Positions 9,601-16,532 of a stretch of 37,887 nt of DNA are shown here, piece after piece. Origin of the DNA: Micrococcales bacterium (GTDB lineage: Bacteria; Actinomycetota; Actinomycetes; Actinomycetales; Cellulomonadaceae); contig JACXUT010000010.1 in NCBI GenBank assembly GCA_014763765.1, positions 1 to 37,887 on the forward strand, written 5' to 3'. A model generated the notes under the pieces. It saw only the letters and a list, made by a program, of their open reading frames with translations. It made no database searches and was not told where the DNA came from. Both the position numbers and the translations under genes were made by a program. Each line of letters starts with the position of its first letter. The first letter of the stretch is position 1.

Positions 9601-11734
9601 CGGGCAGGTCGGCGACCTCGCGCGCCCACGCGCCCATCGCCCGGCCGAGCGACGCGGGGCGCCCCTGCGAGTCGCCCTTCCAGAAGGGCAGGCGGCCCGG
9701 CACCCCCGGCGCCGGGGTGACCAGCACCCGGTCCGGAGTGATGTCCTCGATGCGCCAGGTGCTCGACCCGAGCGTGAACGTGTCGCCGACGCGCGACTCG
9801 TAGACCATCTCCTCGTCGAGCTCGCCGACCCGCTTGCCGCCGCGGGTCCGCCCGCCCGAGCGCTCCGGGTCCACCGGCACGTCGGCGGTCTCCGACCCCG
9901 ACGCGAGGAAGACCCCGTACAGCCCGCGGTCCGGGATGGTGCCGCCGCTGGTGACCGCGAGGCGCAGCGCGCCCGGTCGCGCGCTGAGCACGTCGGTGGC
10001 GCGGTCCCAGAGGATGCGGGGACGCAGCTCGGCGAACTCCTCGCTGGGGTACCGGCCCGCGAGCATGTCGAGCACCGCGCGCAGCGTGGCGTCACCCAGC
10101 GTCGCGAACGGGGCCGCCCGGCGCACGACCGCGGCGAGCTCGTGGACGGTCCAGTCCTCGGTGGCGACCATCGCCACGACCTGCTGCGCGAGCACGTCGA
10201 GGGGGTTCGCGGGCACCGCGACGGGCTCGATCTGGCCGGCCCTCATCCGCAGCGCCGTCACCGCCGCGGGCACGAGGTCCCCGCGGAAGGTCGGGAAGAC
10301 CACGCCGTGGGAGACGGCGCCGACCTGGTGGCCCGCGCGGCCGATGCGCTGCAGCCCGCTCGCGGCGGACGGCGGCGCGCCGACCTGGACGACGAGGTCC
10401 ACCGCGCCCATGTCGATGCCGAGCTCCAGCGACGAGGTCGCCACGACCGCCGGCAGCCGGCCCGCCTTGAGCTCCGACTCGGTCCGGGTGCGCTCGGCAC
10501 GGCTCATGGAGCCGTGGTGCGCGCGGGCGAGGACCGTCGTGGCGTCCCGCACGTCGACGCCGACGGCGGTGCCGGACTGGGCGGTGACCTGCGCGGCCCA
10601 CAGCGTGCCGGGGTCCGGCACGTCCTCGCCCTGGCGCTCCGCCCACACCTCGTTCATGCGGGCGGTCAGCCGCTCGGCGCCGCGGCGCGAGTTGGTGAAC
10701 ACCAGCGTCGACCGGTGCTCCGCGACCAGGTCGACGACCCGCTCCTCCACGTGCGGCCAGATCGACGGGCGGGTGCCGCCCTCGGCCGCCGCCTGCCCGG
10801 TGAGGTCGCGCTCGCCCGGTGCCAGCGGGGCGACGCCGTCGCCGCCCGCGGGGGCACCGGGCCGCCGGCCGGACCCGTCGTCGGGCAGCGGCGCGGAGAG
10901 GTCCGTGAGGTCCGGCACGGGCACCACGACGTCGACCCGGATCTCCTTGGTGGCCGGGGGCTGCACCACGACCACCTCGCGCCCGCCCTCCGCGGGGGGC
11001 CGCCCGCCCGACAGGAACGCGGCGACGCGGTCCACCGGCGTGACGGTGGCCGACAGCCCGACGCGCTGCGCGGGGCCGGGCCCGCCGGGCCGGTCGAGCA
11101 GCGCGTCCAGCCGCTCCAGCGACACCGCGAGGTGCGCACCCCGCTTGGTCCCCGCGACCGCGTGGATCTCGTCGAGGATGACGGTCCGTACGCCCGCGAG
11201 CCCGGCGCGCGCGCCGGAGGTCAGCACGAGGAACAGCGACTCGGGCGTGGTGATGAGGATGTCGGGCGGCTTGGTCGCGAACGCCCGGCGCTCGTTCGGC
11301 GGGGTGTCTCCGGTGCGCACGCCGACGCGCACCTCCGGGAGCGTGACGCCGCGCCGCGTCGCGGCCTGCCGGACGCCGACCAGCGGCGACCGGAGGTTGC
11401 GCTCGACGTCGGTGGCCAGCGCCTTCAGCGGCGAGACGTAGAGCACGCGGCAGCGCTGCAGCGGGTCCGCGTCCGGGTCAGGCGCGCCGTCGGGGCCGCC
11501 GGAGGGCTCCGCGACGATCCGGTCGAGCGCCCAGAGGAACGCCGCGAGCGTCTTGCCCGAGCCGGTCGGGGCCACCACCAGCGCGTGCCGTCCCGTCGAC
11601 ACCGCGTCCCACGCGCCGGCCTGCGCCGCGGTCGGGCCGGCGAACGCCCCGCTGAACCAGTCCCGGGTCGGCGCCGAGAACCGGTCGAGCACGTCGGTGC
11701 CGGTGGGGGCGTCCGGCGGCGGGGGTGGCGTCAC
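6650..11734 (-). CDS. lhr: Lhr family ATP-dependent DNA helicase
   Basis: Very large superfamily-2 3'-5' DNA helicase implicated in DNA repair. The core begins near the N-terminus with Walker A APTGSGKT (55-62), motif Ia SPLKALATDVERNL, TTPES, the DEIH box (188-191), SAT (GLSATVTPVDR) and, in the second RecA domain, SSLELGIDMG and the QRIGRAGHQ arginine-finger motif. The rest is the Lhr-specific winged-helix, beta-barrel and C-terminal region. The protein is 1694 residues, longer than the ~1500 of mycobacterial Lhr. The difference is at least partly in a linker within the second half of the helicase core region and a Gly/Pro/Arg-rich linker around residues 1405-1470. The GTG at 11734 was chosen because it opens the conserved N-terminus and a CAGAAT hexamer ends six bases upstream; the long open extension beyond it has shadow-type composition. 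Confidence 0.95.
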   Translation of the reverse strand: MTPPPPPDAPTGTDVLDRFSAPTRDWFSGAFAGPTAAQAGAWDAVSTGRHALVVAPTGSGKTLAAFLWALDRIVAEPSGGPDGAPDPDADPLQRCRVLYVSPLKALATDVERNLRSPLVGVRQAATRRGVTLPEVRVGVRTGDTPPNERRAFATKPPDILITTPESLFLVLTSGARAGLAGVRTVILDEIHAVAGTKRGAHLAVSLERLDALLDRPGGPGPAQRVGLSATVTPVDRVAAFLSGGRPPAEGGREVVVVQPPATKEIRVDVVVPVPDLTDLSAPLPDDGSGRRPGAPAGGDGVAPLAPGERDLTGQAAAEGGTRPSIWPHVEERVVDLVAEHRSTLVFTNSRRGAERLTARMNEVWAERQGEDVPDPGTLWAAQVTAQSGTAVGVDVRDATTVLARAHHGSMSRAERTRTESELKAGRLPAVVATSSLELGIDMGAVDLVVQVGAPPSAASGLQRIGRAGHQVGAVSHGVVFPTFRGDLVPAAVTALRMRAGQIEPVAVPANPLDVLAQQVVAMVATEDWTVHELAAVVRRAAPFATLGDATLRAVLDMLAGRYPSEEFAELRPRILWDRATDVLSARPGALRLAVTSGGTIPDRGLYGVFLASGSETADVPVDPERSGGRTRGGKRVGELDEEMVYESRVGDTFTLGSSTWRIEDITPDRVLVTPAPGVPGRLPFWKGDSQGRPASLGRAMGAWAREVADLPDADARARVREAGLDDWAADNLLGYLREQRAATGALPSDVTVVVERFRDELGDWRVVVHSPFGARVHAPWALVLGARLRERFGVDAAAMHADDGIVLRLPDVLAAASDPVGDLLGWSAPDAWSTDGTAASAPGGLADPAPVDAGDLLIEPDEVADAVRTELGGSAMFGARFREAAARALLLPRRRPDRRQPLWQQRQRSAQLLSVASRYPDFPILLEAVRECLQDDFDIDALVELMRDVSAGRVRVVEVTTTRPSPFAQSLLFGYTAQFLYDGDAPLAERRAAALTLDPTLLEELLGGGGGSQVADLLDPDAVLRTEAELTGTDPDRQARTAEQVADVLRRHGPLPLAGVEARTREDVRGEVAGWLADLEHARRLIRVRVSGVSGGDAEQWAAVEDAGRLRDALGVALPVGVPEVFTEVLPDPLGDLLRRHARTHGPFTAAQAAARFGLGSAVVQSALRPLERAGVVVQGRLRPDALGGVGDEYCDADVLRTLRRRSLAALRSEVEPVPQVALGRFLPAWQHATARADRPAPGALRGVDGLARAVEQLAGAVVPASALESLVLPARVADYSPALLDELTAAGEVLWAGHGTLPGRDGLVSLHLAGTADLTLPPLAAPDDDDPAAAHLATPLHRALVAALQGGGAYFAGALASRVAGDLEEPASQSAVVDALWDLVWAGRVTNDGLAPLRARLAGGRTAHRAPAGPGASPRARALTMGRYGGRPGLRGSGLGLRGPGLAGVPAPGVPAAGEGGGRWSMLPPRETDPTRRAHALAAQLLDRHGVLTRAVAPAEGISGQFAAVYRVLAALEQAGQVRRGYFVEHLGGSQFALPGAVDQLRADARTLERLAEQSAPPDADRAVALLAATDPANPYGAALAWPARADASSGHRPGRKAGSVVVLVDGELALYLERGGRTVLTFTEDDDVLRLATARLADAVREGRLGRVTLVRADGEELLGASGTPLGRALAAAGFGATPRGLRLRGAR

Positions 11735-11740
11735 CCCGTC

Positions 11741-11746
11741 ATTCTG
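11741..11746 (-). promoter_or_regulatory. -10 element of a probable leaderless lhr promoter
   Basis: On the - strand CAGAAT is followed by six bases and the lhr GTG. This is the same spacing as at the other leaderless starts in the window. Confidence 0.5.
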
Positions 11747-11803
11747 GCGCGGGCCACCGACAGCCGCCCTGCCGGCCGGTGTGAGCCGGGCGCTCCGCGC
11801 ACG

Positions 11804-11809
11804 TACGCT
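11804..11809 (+). promoter_or_regulatory. Possible -10 element upstream of the DUF3046 gene
   Basis: TACGCT lies about 50 bases before the GTG at 11859 in the lhr/DUF3046 divergent spacer. It would give a leader of roughly 40 bases that carries the ribosome binding site GGGAGG. Confidence 0.35.
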
Positions 11810-11858
11810 CGGCCGGGGGCGGTCCGGTGGTCCGCCCGGCGGAGCGACGGGAGGCGCC

Positions 11859-12092
11859 GTGCGGTACCGGGAGTTCTGGCAGCTCGTCGACGAGGTGCTC
11901 GGCAGCGCCCACGGCCGGGCGCTGGTGCACGAGCTCGTCCTGCCGCGGCTGGACGGCCGCACCGCGGAGCAGGCGCTCGACGCCGGCGTGGAGCCGCGGG
12001 ACGTGTGGCACGCGCTGTGCGACGAGCTGGACGTCCCCGACCCGCAGCGCTGGGGCGCCGACCGCCACCGGCAGGCACCGCCGCGCCGCTGA
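11859..12092 (+). CDS. DUF3046 domain protein
   Basis: Small actinobacterial protein of unknown function, 77 residues, usually encoded next to recA (Rv2738c position in M. tuberculosis). Recognised by its N-terminal MRYREFWQLVDEVLGSAHG and by the LDGRTAEQAL...GVEPRDVWHALCDELDVPDPQRWG pattern. It is rich in acidic and aromatic residues with a short basic tail, and has no signal peptide or membrane span. A GGGAGG ends four bases before the GTG start. No biochemical role is established as far as I know; the constant association with recA is suggestive only. Confidence 0.88.
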   Translation: MRYREFWQLVDEVLGSAHGRALVHELVLPRLDGRTAEQALDAGVEPRDVWHALCDELDVPDPQRWGADRHRQAPPRR

Positions 12093-12146
12093 CCCCACGC
12101 TGTCGCGGAGGGCGGCGGGACAGGTCCGCGGGCGTGGCCCGCGTGG

Positions 12147-12152
12147 CAGGCT
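12147..12152 (+). promoter_or_regulatory. -10 element of a probable leaderless promoter for the phosphatase-like gene
   Basis: CAGGCT is followed by six bases and the GTG at 12159, with no ribosome binding site in between. Confidence 0.45.
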
Positions 12153-12158
12153 GGGACC

Positions 12159-14432
12159 GTGCCGTCCGACGACCCGCGCCCGCGTCGTGGCTGGTGGTCG
12201 GTCACGCTCAGCGACGTCGGCGACGCGCTGCTCGGGCTGGTCACGACGGCCGTCGGCCTGGGGGTCGCCATCGCGGTGGTGGACGGCGTCCGGGCGACCA
12301 ACCCCGGCGCGGTCGTGCTCGCCGCGCTGCTGGTCGGCGCGGGGGACCTGGTGCTGCGCCCGCCGCTGCGCGTGCTCGCGCGGGTGGGCGGCGCCATGGG
12401 GGCGCTGGTCGCCGGGCTCGGCGCGCAGGTGGCGGTCGTGTGGCTGGCGCTCTCGCTCGGCCCGGGCCTCGAGGTGCGCAGCGCGTGGGCCGTCGTGCAG
12501 GTGCTCGTCATCACGGCCTGCGTCATGGCGGTGGGCCGCTGGGTGTGGGGCGCGTCCGACTCGGACTACGTCGTCGGGGACGTGCTGCGGCGCGCCCGGG
12601 CGCGGGCCCGCCGCGCGGGGGAGGGCGGCGGCGCCGTCCCGGACCACCGGCCTCCCGGCCTGCTGGTCGTCCAGCTCGACGGCGTGGGCACGGCGGTGCT
12701 GGAGCAGGCGCTCGACGCGGGGCTGGCCCCCACGATGGCGCGCTGGCTCGAGTCCGGCAGCCACCGGCTGACGAGCTGGTGGGCGCAGGCGCCCTCGACC
12801 ACGCCCGCGAGCCAGGCGGGCCTGCTGCACGGCGCCGCCGACGCGATCCCGTCGTTCCGCTGGTGGGACCGTGACGCGGGCCGGCTCGTCGTCACCAACC
12901 ACCCGGACGACGCCGCGATGGTCGAGCGGCGGCTGTCCGACGGCCGCGGGCTGCTGGCGGACGGGGGAGCGGCCGTCTCGACGATGTTCTCCGGCGACGC
13001 GACCCGGCAGCTCCTCGTCATGAGCCAGGCCCGGCGCGGCATCGGGCCGGGGACGTCCTACCTCCGGTTCTTCGCGAGCCCCTTCGTGCTGGCGCGCGCC
13101 GTGACGCTCACGGTCGGCGAGATGGTCAAGGAGCTGTACCAGGGCCGCCGCCAGCGGGTGCGCGACGTCCGGCCCCGGGTGCCGCGCCGCGGCTGGTACG
13201 TCGTGCTGCGCGGCGTCACGAACGTGCTGCTGCGCGACCTGGCGACGTCCCTCGTCGCCGAGCAGCTCGTCCGCGGTGCCCCCGTGGTGTTCGTGGACCT
13301 GGTCGACTACGACGAGATCGCCCACCACGCCGGCCCGACGCGGCCGGAGTCGCTGCGCGCGCTCGACGGCCTCGACGGCGTGCTCGACACGCTGCAGCGG
13401 GTCGCCGACGCCGCCCCGCGCGACTACCGGGTGGTGGTGCTGTCCGACCACGGGCAGGCGCTCGGCCCGACGTTCGCGCAGGTCGCCGGCGAGCCGCTGG
13501 TCGAGGTCGTGCGGCGACGGGTGGCGGCCGGCCGCGAGGAGCCGCCGCGGGGCCCGGCGACCGGTGCCGAGGGCGGCGGACGCGCGGGCACGGCACTCGG
13601 CCGTCCGGGCGGTGCGACGGACGTGGACGCGGTCCAGGCCGCCTCCGACGAGGAGTGGGGGCCGCTCAACGCCTTCCTGTCCTCCGCGGCCTCGCGCCAC
13701 GGTGAGGACCGCGCGGTCGTGCTCGGCCCTCCCGGCAAGGACCGGCGCGACGGCGAGCGCGCCACGGCAGGGGACGGTGCCCCGCCCCCCGAGGTCGCGG
13801 TGACGGGCTCCGGCAACCTCGGCATGGTCTGGTTCCCACGCGAGCCCCGGCGCCTGGTGCTGGAGGAGGTCGAGACGCGCTGGCCGGGACTGGTCCGCGG
13901 GCTCGCCTCGACGCCCGGCATCGGCCTCGTGCTCGTCGACACCGCCGCGCGCGGGCTCGCCGCGGTGGGGACCGGTGGCATCGCGTGGCTCGAGCCCGAC
14001 GAGGCGGACGGCCTGCCCGCGGTGGACGGCACCGACCCGGTGGCCCGCTACGGTCCCCGCGCCGCGGCGGACCTCCGGCGGCTCGGGCGGCTCGGCCACG
14101 TCGGGGACCTCGTGGTCCTCTCCGACGTCACGCCCGGCGGGCGGGTGCACGCCTTCGAGGGCCAGGTCGGCTCGCACGGCGGACTCGGGGGCCCGCAGAA
14201 CCGGGCGGTCCTCCTGCACCCCGCGGAGCTGCCGGTCGACGACGACGTGCTCGAGGACGTCGACGGCGAGCGCATCGCGGTCGGGGCCGACCGGGTCCAC
14301 CTCCAGCTGCTGCGCTGGGCCACCGCGCTCGGGCTCCGCCGGGACGCCGCGCTCCCCGCTGCCGCCGGGGAGGACGGTGCCGCGCCGGCGACGGGGCCCG
14401 CGGGGCGGCGCCGTCCCGGGGACGGCTCGTGA
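12159..14432 (+). CDS. Membrane-anchored alkaline-phosphatase-superfamily protein with N-terminal holin-like domain
   Basis: The 757-residue protein has two parts. Residues ~15-130 form about four hydrophobic helices of the kind annotated as a phage-holin-like membrane domain. From ~165 onward there is an alkaline phosphatase/nucleotide pyrophosphatase fold. The metal ligands are recognisable: Asp174 (VVQLDGVG), the Thr nucleophile in STTPAS (214-215), Asp385 and His389 (YDEIAHH), Asp430-His431 (LSDHGQ) and His673 (GSHGGLGG). The family hydrolyses phosphomonoesters or phosphodiesters; the substrate here is unknown. An acidic/Gly-rich insertion around 445-545 separates metal-site motifs. Its stop overlaps the MBL-fold gene by four bases (GTGA), implying coupled translation. 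The predicted side of the membrane for the catalytic domain is not obvious; no cleavable signal is seen. Confidence 0.82.
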   Translation: MPSDDPRPRRGWWSVTLSDVGDALLGLVTTAVGLGVAIAVVDGVRATNPGAVVLAALLVGAGDLVLRPPLRVLARVGGAMGALVAGLGAQVAVVWLALSLGPGLEVRSAWAVVQVLVITACVMAVGRWVWGASDSDYVVGDVLRRARARARRAGEGGGAVPDHRPPGLLVVQLDGVGTAVLEQALDAGLAPTMARWLESGSHRLTSWWAQAPSTTPASQAGLLHGAADAIPSFRWWDRDAGRLVVTNHPDDAAMVERRLSDGRGLLADGGAAVSTMFSGDATRQLLVMSQARRGIGPGTSYLRFFASPFVLARAVTLTVGEMVKELYQGRRQRVRDVRPRVPRRGWYVVLRGVTNVLLRDLATSLVAEQLVRGAPVVFVDLVDYDEIAHHAGPTRPESLRALDGLDGVLDTLQRVADAAPRDYRVVVLSDHGQALGPTFAQVAGEPLVEVVRRRVAAGREEPPRGPATGAEGGGRAGTALGRPGGATDVDAVQAASDEEWGPLNAFLSSAASRHGEDRAVVLGPPGKDRRDGERATAGDGAPPPEVAVTGSGNLGMVWFPREPRRLVLEEVETRWPGLVRGLASTPGIGLVLVDTAARGLAAVGTGGIAWLEPDEADGLPAVDGTDPVARYGPRAAADLRRLGRLGHVGDLVVLSDVTPGGRVHAFEGQVGSHGGLGGPQNRAVLLHPAELPVDDDVLEDVDGERIAVGADRVHLQLLRWATALGLRRDAALPAAAGEDGAAPATGPAGRRRPGDGS

Positions 14433-15253
14433 CCTCCGGCGCCGCCCCCGGGGCCGCCCCGGCGGCCGGGGCGACCCTGCGGTGGCTCGGGCACGCGACG
14501 GTCGTGCTCGACGTCGGCGGCGCCCGGCTGCTCACGGACCCGCTGCTGCGTCCCCACGCCGGGCTGCTGCGCCGCCGGGCGCCCGTCCCGCGCGCCGCGG
14601 ACTGGGCCGACCCGAGCGCGGTCCTGGTGTCCCACCTGCACCACGACCACGCGGAGCTCGGCTCGCTCCGGCTGCTCCCCGGGGTGCCCGTGCTGGCCGC
14701 CGGGGCCAACGCGCACTGGCTCGCGCACCAGGGCCTGGACGCGGTCGGGCTCGGTCCGGAGGAGTGGTGGACGGTGCCCGGGACGGACGTGCGGGTCCGC
14801 CTGGTCCCGGCGGTGCACGGGCACCGACCGATGCCACACCGGCCCAACGCGGCGCACGGCTTCCTCGTGGTGGCACCCGGCCTGCGGGTGTGGTTCGCCG
14901 GGGACACCGCGCCCTACCCGCACATGCGCCACCTGCCCGAGCTGGCCGGCGGTCCGCTCGACGTGGCGCTCGTGCCCGTCGGCGGCTGGGGACCGCGGCT
15001 GTCGGGCGGGCACATGGACCCCGTCCAGGCCGCCGAGGTCTGCGAGCAGGTCGGCGCGCGCTGGGCGGTCCCGGTGCACTGGGGGACGCTGCACGCTCCG
15101 GCCTCGCGCCGGCTGCCGCCCGGGTGGATGGACCGCGCGGGACCGGCGTTCGCCCGGGCGCTGGACCGCGGGGCGCGCGTGCGGCCGCTGCTGCTGGCGC
15201 CGGGCCAGGCGGTGCGGCTGGGGGAGGCGGAGGGGCTGTCGGGCCTCGTCTGA
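14429..15253 (+). CDS. MBL-fold metal-dependent hydrolase (UlaG/NAPE-PLD-like)
   Basis: Cytoplasmic metallo-beta-lactamase-fold protein of 274 residues. The metal-binding signature HxHxDH is at 69-74 ([12 protein letters not shown]). Further ligands are likely in [22 protein letters not shown] and VPVHWGTLH. The opening [24 protein letters not shown] is typical of the group related to UlaG and N-acyl-phosphatidylethanolamine phospholipase D. Its GTG start overlaps the preceding phosphatase-like gene, so the two probably act in one process, plausibly on a phosphorylated or phospholipid-derived compound. That link is inference; the substrate cannot be read from the sequence. Confidence 0.88.
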   Translation: MTSGAAPGAAPAAGATLRWLGHATVVLDVGGARLLTDPLLRPHAGLLRRRAPVPRAADWADPSAVLVSHLHHDHAELGSLRLLPGVPVLAAGANAHWLAHQGLDAVGLGPEEWWTVPGTDVRVRLVPAVHGHRPMPHRPNAAHGFLVVAPGLRVWFAGDTAPYPHMRHLPELAGGPLDVALVPVGGWGPRLSGGHMDPVQAAEVCEQVGARWAVPVHWGTLHAPASRRLPPGWMDRAGPAFARALDRGARVRPLLLAPGQAVRLGEAEGLSGLV

Positions 15254-15288
15254 CGCCGTGCGACACGCCGTGGCGCGGGGATGTCGAG

Positions 15289-15304
15289 TCGAACAGGTGT
15301 TCGG
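15289..15304 (+). promoter_or_regulatory. LexA SOS box upstream of recA
   Basis: TCGAACAGGTGTTCGG matches the actinobacterial LexA operator TCGAAC-N4-GTTCGA at 11 of 12 defined bases. It lies immediately upstream of a TACTGT -10 element (15306-15311), so bound LexA would block RNA polymerase. This makes recA, and by read-through recX, damage-inducible. Confidence 0.88.
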
Positions 15305-15305
15305 G

Positions 15306-15311
15306 TACTGT
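15306..15311 (+). promoter_or_regulatory. -10 element of the recA promoter
   Basis: TACTGT directly follows the SOS box. The predicted start of transcription is around 15317-15319, which coincides with a GTG codon that opens a 33-codon reading frame ahead of recA. The recA leader would be about 170 bases. Confidence 0.6.
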
Positions 15312-15318
15312 GGCCGAC

Positions 15319-15420
15319 GTGACGCGCCGCGGGTCGGGCGCGGGCCGCGGAGCCGTCCACAGGTGGGACGGCGGCGGGGCCTGTGGACGACGCGGGGTGC
15401 ATGTCGGTGGTCGGGCATAG
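15319..15420 (+). CDS. Possible leaderless upstream ORF in the recA leader
   Basis: A GTG seven bases after the TACTGT -10 element opens 33 codons ending at TAG (15418-15420), 71 bases before the recA ATG. The peptide is basic and Gly-rich (begins [11 protein letters not shown]) with no recognisable domain. If transcription begins at the predicted place, ribosomes would translate this frame without a leader. It could tune recA expression or simply be a by-product. The position supports it; the sequence itself does not. Confidence 0.35.
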   Translation: MTRRGSGAGRGAVHRWDGGGACGRRGVHVGGRA

Positions 15421-15491
15421 CGTCACAGCACGACACGGAGACCAGCCCCCGCAGGCGCAGCGCGACGCTGCACGAGACGACGAGGTGTGAC

Positions 15492-16532
15492 ATGCCCGCT
15501 CCCCAGGACCGCGAGAAGGCCCTCGAGGCCGCACTCAGCCAGATCGACCGCCAGTTCGGCAAGGGCTCGATCATGCGCCTCGGCGAAGAGGGGCGCGCCC
15601 CCGTCGAGGTGATCCCGACCGGCTCGATCGCCCTCGACGTCGCGCTCGGCATCGGTGGCCTGCCCAAGGGCCGCGTCGTCGAGGTGTACGGCCCGGAGTC
15701 CTCCGGCAAGACGACCGTCGCGCTCCACGCCGTCGCCAACGCGCAGCGTGCCGGCGGCATCGCGGCGTTCATCGACGCCGAGCACGCGCTGGACCCGGAC
15801 TACGCGAAGAAGCTGGGCGTCGACACCGACGCCCTGCTCGTCTCCCAGCCGGACACCGGTGAGCAGGCGCTCGAGATCATGGACATGCTGATCCGCTCGG
15901 GTGCGATCGACATCATCGTCATCGACTCCGTCGCGGCGCTCGTGCCCAAGGCGGAGATCGAGGGCGAGATGGGCGACAGCCACGTCGGCCTCCAGGCCCG
16001 CCTCATGTCGCAGGCGCTGCGCAAGATCACCGGTGCGCTCAACGCCTCCGGGACGACGGCGATCTTCATCAACCAGCTGCGCGAGAAGATCGGCGTGTTC
16101 TTCGGCTCGCCCGAGACGACGACCGGTGGCAAGGCGCTCAAGTTCTACGCCTCCGTGCGCATGGACATCCGGCGCATCGAGACCCTCAAGGAGGGGTCGG
16201 ACGCCGTCGGCAACCGCACCCGCGTCAAGATCGTCAAGAACAAGATGGCGCCGCCGTTCAAGCAGGCCGAGTTCGACATCCTCTACGGCGTCGGCATCTC
16301 CCGTGAGGGCGGCCTCATCGACATGGGTGTGGAGCACGGCTTCATCCGCAAGTCCGGCTCCTGGTTCACCTACGAGGGCGACCAGCTCGGTCAGGGCAAG
16401 GAGAACGCGCGCGGGTTCCTGCGCGACAACCCGGACCTGGCTGCGGAGATCGAGAAGAAGATCAAGGAGAAGCTCGGCATCGGCGCCAAGGTCGACGCTC
16501 CGGCCGGCGCGGAGGTGAAGGTCGACTTCTGA
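15492..16532 (+). CDS. recA: Recombinase RecA
   Basis: Homologous-recombination ATPase and SOS co-protease, 346 residues. Walker A GPESSGKT is at 67-74, one residue off the E. coli numbering. The mobile loops ([22 protein letters not shown] region and [22 protein letters not shown]) are intact, as is the [18 protein letters not shown] block. The C-terminus is short and mixed rather than strongly acidic. The frame is open upstream, but the ATG at 15492 gives the standard [15 protein letters not shown] start and follows an AGGTG. There is no intein, unlike M. tuberculosis RecA. The recX start codon overlaps the stop (TGATG). An SOS box and -10 element lie about 180 bases upstream. Confidence 0.99.
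   Translation: MPAPQDREKALEAALSQIDRQFGKGSIMRLGEEGRAPVEVIPTGSIALDVALGIGGLPKGRVVEVYGPESSGKTTVALHAVANAQRAGGIAAFIDAEHALDPDYAKKLGVDTDALLVSQPDTGEQALEIMDMLIRSGAIDIIVIDSVAALVPKAEIEGEMGDSHVGLQARLMSQALRKITGALNASGTTAIFINQLREKIGVFFGSPETTTGGKALKFYASVRMDIRRIETLKEGSDAVGNRTRVKIVKNKMAPPFKQAEFDILYGVGISREGGLIDMGVEHGFIRKSGSWFTYEGDQLGQGKENARGFLRDNPDLAAEIEKKIKEKLGIGAKVDAPAGAEVKVDF

Noticed and set aside
11735..12526. N-terminal extension of lhr to a start near 12526
   Set aside because: The extension would be antisense to DUF3046 and the phosphatase-like gene, has shadow-type Ser/Thr/Arg/Pro composition, and a -10 element sits directly before the chosen GTG.
12159..12560. Phage holin as a sign of a prophage
   Set aside because: The holin-like helices are fused to an alkaline-phosphatase-superfamily domain and lie in a conserved chromosomal block, with no other phage gene nearby.
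5684..12874. A 2396-codon open frame on the + strand across nei and lhr
   Set aside because: It is antisense to two well-recognised repair genes and has no motif of its own; its length is a by-product of the near-absence of stop codons in very GC-rich DNA.
15492..16532. Intein in RecA
   Set aside because: Mycobacterium tuberculosis RecA has one, so I checked; the reading here is collinear with standard RecA through both loops with no insertion.
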